From a virus, in IMG/VR virus record IMGVR_UViG_3300049793_000265, positions 1-23,448 of that record: a stretch of 23,448 bases of DNA. One strand, 5' to 3'. Shown here piece by piece: positions 21,998-23,448 of the stretch; the stretch's first letter is position 1; each line of letters starts with the position of its first letter. Position numbers and translations under genes: made by a program. Under the pieces are notes generated by a model. The model was not told where the DNA came from. It did no database searches and was given only the letters and a program-made list of their open reading frames with translations.

Positions 21998-22641
21998 TTG
22001 ATCTCCTTTGCAAATTTCAATAAATCAAGCTTGGCTCTGGCCACGTGGACTATTTGATTTGCACACGCGATTGCTGTGTGCACTCTTTCTGGGTCATACA
22101 GCTTCACTGCCGTGTCCGGCTGATTGCTCCGCAAGCCCTTCATCGAAGAGAACAGCTCCTGGCCCAAATCGTTCAAGGAATTCACTGAGTGTAATACTTC
22201 CTGATTTAAGTTGACTGATAAGTCGGCTAAGGGCTCGGGTAGGTTGTCGCTTATCACGGGAAGCATAGATGAGTCCTCTGAGGCGCTCTTTGTTGGCGTT
22301 ATAAAATTTTCGGTTGTAGGCCCGCTGCGCTTCTCGGTGGGCTCGGGCATACTCAACACGCTGCTGGTTTCTTTTTTCTCGATCGGCATAATATCTGGTC
22401 CTGGCCTTTTCTCGCTCGCGCTCAATATTTTTAAGCCGCCGCGCTTTATCTTTTGCGGCTTTAGCAGCTCGCCAAACTGGGTCTTGATACTGCTCTCGAC
22501 TCTTCTCTCTTCGGGCTCTACGTCTTTTTTCGAGCTGCTCAGGGGAACGTCCCACTCCATCTCCTTAATACATACGTCACACCAGGGAGTGCCCCCATAA
22601 TTAGCAAAACTCCGTTTGCAAGACTGACAGGTTGTGATCAT
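21994..22641 (-). CDS. Zinc-ribbon phage protein with long linker
   Basis: A 215-residue protein with an N-terminal zinc-ribbon-like cysteine set C5-x2-C8 and C21-x2-C24 (TTCQSCKRSF, WCDVCIKE). A low-complexity linker rich in Ser, Glu, Lys and Pro covers about residues 33-140, then helical sequence (EPLADLSVNLNQEVLHSVNS, LNDLGQELFSSMKGL) and a C-terminal helix HTAIACANQIVHVARAKLDL that resembles conserved ends of phage proteins. ATG and the previous TGA overlap by 4 nt. Nucleic acid binding is a guess from the cysteines. The linker is also covered by a nested gene in another frame (22094-22555), so this gene may be constrained twice over. Confidence 0.68.
   Translation of the reverse strand: MITTCQSCKRSFANYGGTPWCDVCIKEMEWDVPLSSSKKDVEPEERRVESSIKTQFGELLKPQKIKRGGLKILSASEKRPGPDIMPIEKKETSSVLSMPEPTEKRSGPTTENFITPTKSASEDSSMLPVISDNLPEPLADLSVNLNQEVLHSVNSLNDLGQELFSSMKGLRSNQPDTAVKLYDPERVHTAIACANQIVHVARAKLDLLKFAKEIK
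22094..22555 (-). CDS. Arg-rich protein, nested in the zinc-ribbon gene
   Basis: A 153-residue frame, GTG 22555 to 22094, lies wholly inside the 215-residue gene in another frame. AAGGAG is 5 nt before its GTG. The product is strongly basic (for example RRRARREKSREQYQ) and contains a repeating R/E/Y/N motif: RYYADREKRNQQRVEYARAH, AYNRKFYNANKERLRG. This kind of repeat is known from the N-terminal portion of some phage HNH or homing-type proteins and their relatives; no HNH catalytic residues follow here. The last about 50 residues (TRALSRLISQLKSGSITLSE, FLERFGPG) look folded. That both frames look protein-like is unusual; an artefact of R-rich codons is the alternative. Confidence 0.52.
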   Translation of the reverse strand: MGRSPEQLEKRRRARREKSREQYQDPVWRAAKAAKDKARRLKNIEREREKARTRYYADREKRNQQRVEYARAHREAQRAYNRKFYNANKERLRGLIYASRDKRQPTRALSRLISQLKSGSITLSEFLERFGPGAVLFDEGLAEQSAGHGSEAV

Positions 22642-22922
22642 TCTGCCTCCGCAAGAATCTTGTCGATTTTCGCAAATAATATTCGTAGCCCATCAGGCCC
22701 CCGATAACCCTTAAGCTCTGGCTCAAGTTTTCCCCAGTCAGAATTTATAAAACCCTCGAAATTTCTTCGCAGCATCTCAATGACTTGGTCACGGACTAAA
22801 ACTCTTTGATGGAAATACTCCACGCGAGCTAAAACGCTTCTAAAAATTTCCACGCGCTGCTCATCGGGGAGCTTGTTGATGGCGGCGGGGTTTAGGGCAT
22901 AGAGAGAAACATCGCCTGTCAT
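22638..22922 (-). CDS. Small hypothetical protein
   Basis: 94 residues from ATG 22922, which overlaps the previous TGA (ATGA); the GTG four codons earlier is the alternative. Mostly helical (KLPDEQRVEIFRSVLARVEY, DQVIEMLRRNFEGFINSDWG) with no cysteines. Ends in an ATGA overlap with the zinc-ribbon gene. No family recognised. Confidence 0.58.
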   Translation of the reverse strand: MTGDVSLYALNPAAINKLPDEQRVEIFRSVLARVEYFHQRVLVRDQVIEMLRRNFEGFINSDWGKLEPELKGYRGPDGLRILFAKIDKILAEAE

Positions 22923-23182
22923 TCTAGTACCCACTTCTTAACTTCAGTTTTTACTAGTTTAACTTTTGCACCACCACTTGAGCCTGGATCAGAAACCCCA
23001 GATGCAATTTTTTCATTCCCGCGTTTACCACACGAAAGACAAACAACAGCTGGCAAAACATTGTTGTGATAGTTAGCATCATTATAACCATACTTTAAAG
23101 TTTGAGTTTTCCCGCAGTGCTCACACTCAAGAACTGCATCAAAATCATTTCTGTGCAGAGAAGTTATTTCTAAAATTTTCAT
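22919..23182 (-). CDS. Small zinc-ribbon phage protein
   Basis: I start at ATG 23182, with GGAGGG 6 nt upstream, giving 87 residues; the longer form from 23209 adds unsupported residues. C20-x2-C23 (LECEHCG) and C48-x2-C51 (CLSCGK) form a four-cysteine zinc ribbon, with YGYNDANYHNNVLPAVVC between. The pattern (MKILEITS ... HRNDF, CEHCG) recurs in phage proteins as I recall. Function unknown; metal binding is likely. Overlaps both neighbours by 4 nt. Confidence 0.7.
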   Translation of the reverse strand: MKILEITSLHRNDFDAVLECEHCGKTQTLKYGYNDANYHNNVLPAVVCLSCGKRGNEKIASGVSDPGSSGGAKVKLVKTEVKKWVLE

Positions 23183-23418
23183 AATTTTCCCTCCGGCCAA
23201 ACATTCCACTCTTTGAAAAATTGCACAGGGTCTTCACAAGCCTGCCACAAACTCCAGGCCTGACAGTGCGCTGGAAACCCCCGCGCCAACAGCCCGAAAT
23301 TATATAAGTCAGCCTTTGGGCACAGATCAAAAATTAAATCCGAGAAGCAGTGCGTGTAGTGATACTGCCAATAATATATTTTTTGAATCGCGTCCTGCAA
23401 CGGCACTTCATGGTTCAT
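23179..23418 (-). CDS. Small phage protein, unknown function
   Basis: A 79-residue protein with AGGAGG 6 nt upstream of the ATG. It has many aromatic residues (YYWQYHYTHCFSDLIFDLCP, GFPAHCQAWSLWQACEDP) and a recurring pattern F/G-FPAHxQAW known from other small phage proteins, again without assigned role. Its stop overlaps the next ATG by 4 nt. It is the first leftward gene within the window; the 30 bp beyond it hold only its leader. Confidence 0.62.
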   Translation of the reverse strand: MNHEVPLQDAIQKIYYWQYHYTHCFSDLIFDLCPKADLYNFGLLARGFPAHCQAWSLWQACEDPVQFFKEWNVWPEGKL

Positions 23419-23448
23419 AAAAATCCTCCTGGATATCGGTCCGCGTTT

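Overview
The window is part of a tailed double-stranded DNA bacteriophage (or prophage) genome. It holds phage virion genes (a P22 gp10/T7 gp12-like tail protein, a head-tail adaptor and a run of internal virion proteins) next to a phage replication set (family A DNA polymerase, DEDDh exonuclease, VRR-NUC nuclease, SNF2-like helicase, TOPRIM primase-helicase). It ends in a dense block of very small leftward genes typical of phage accessory or early regions. The tail and internal-virion genes suggest a podovirus-like (short-tailed) morphology; this is inference, because terminase, portal, capsid, lysin and any RNA polymerase lie outside the window. No rRNA, tRNA, CRISPR array or insertion sequence was seen. 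The host cannot be named from the sequence; the Shine-Dalgarno sites (AGGAG/GGAGG) are ordinary bacterial ones.

Layout. Positions 1-8092 are a rightward structural operon: tail protein (open at the left edge), small structural protein, SU10-type adaptor, then four probable internal/ejection proteins, one carrying a CFI-box-like C-terminus, and a small accessory gene. At 8089-8092 it meets a leftward block head-on. From 8089 to 15153, leftward, are a lysine-rich 31-residue peptide, a conserved phage protein, VRR-NUC nuclease, PolA, a small RHH-like protein, DEDDh exonuclease, two or three conserved phage proteins of unknown role, helicase and an Nmad1/DUF1599 protein. A 129-bp divergent region (15154-15282) separates this from the rightward primase-helicase (15283-17835), the only rightward gene in the right two thirds of the window. 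From 17878 to 23418 is a leftward series of about 18 mostly sub-100-residue genes, including DUF7352-like, DUF6948-like, zinc-ribbon and glycine-rich repeat proteins.

Most gene junctions are ATGA, GTGA, TAATG or TGATG overlaps, implying tight translational coupling. I used this pattern, together with Shine-Dalgarno spacing, to move several starts inward from the longest open frame.

The most interesting points are a 462-nt gene fully nested out of frame in a zinc-ribbon protein gene (22094-22555), a 31-residue polybasic gene with a strong ribosome site hidden in the end of its neighbour (8089-8184), a perfectly phased array of 46 hexamers encoding Gly-X dipeptides (21185-21460), and a 28-bp repeat bracketing a mini-gene (18870-19141).
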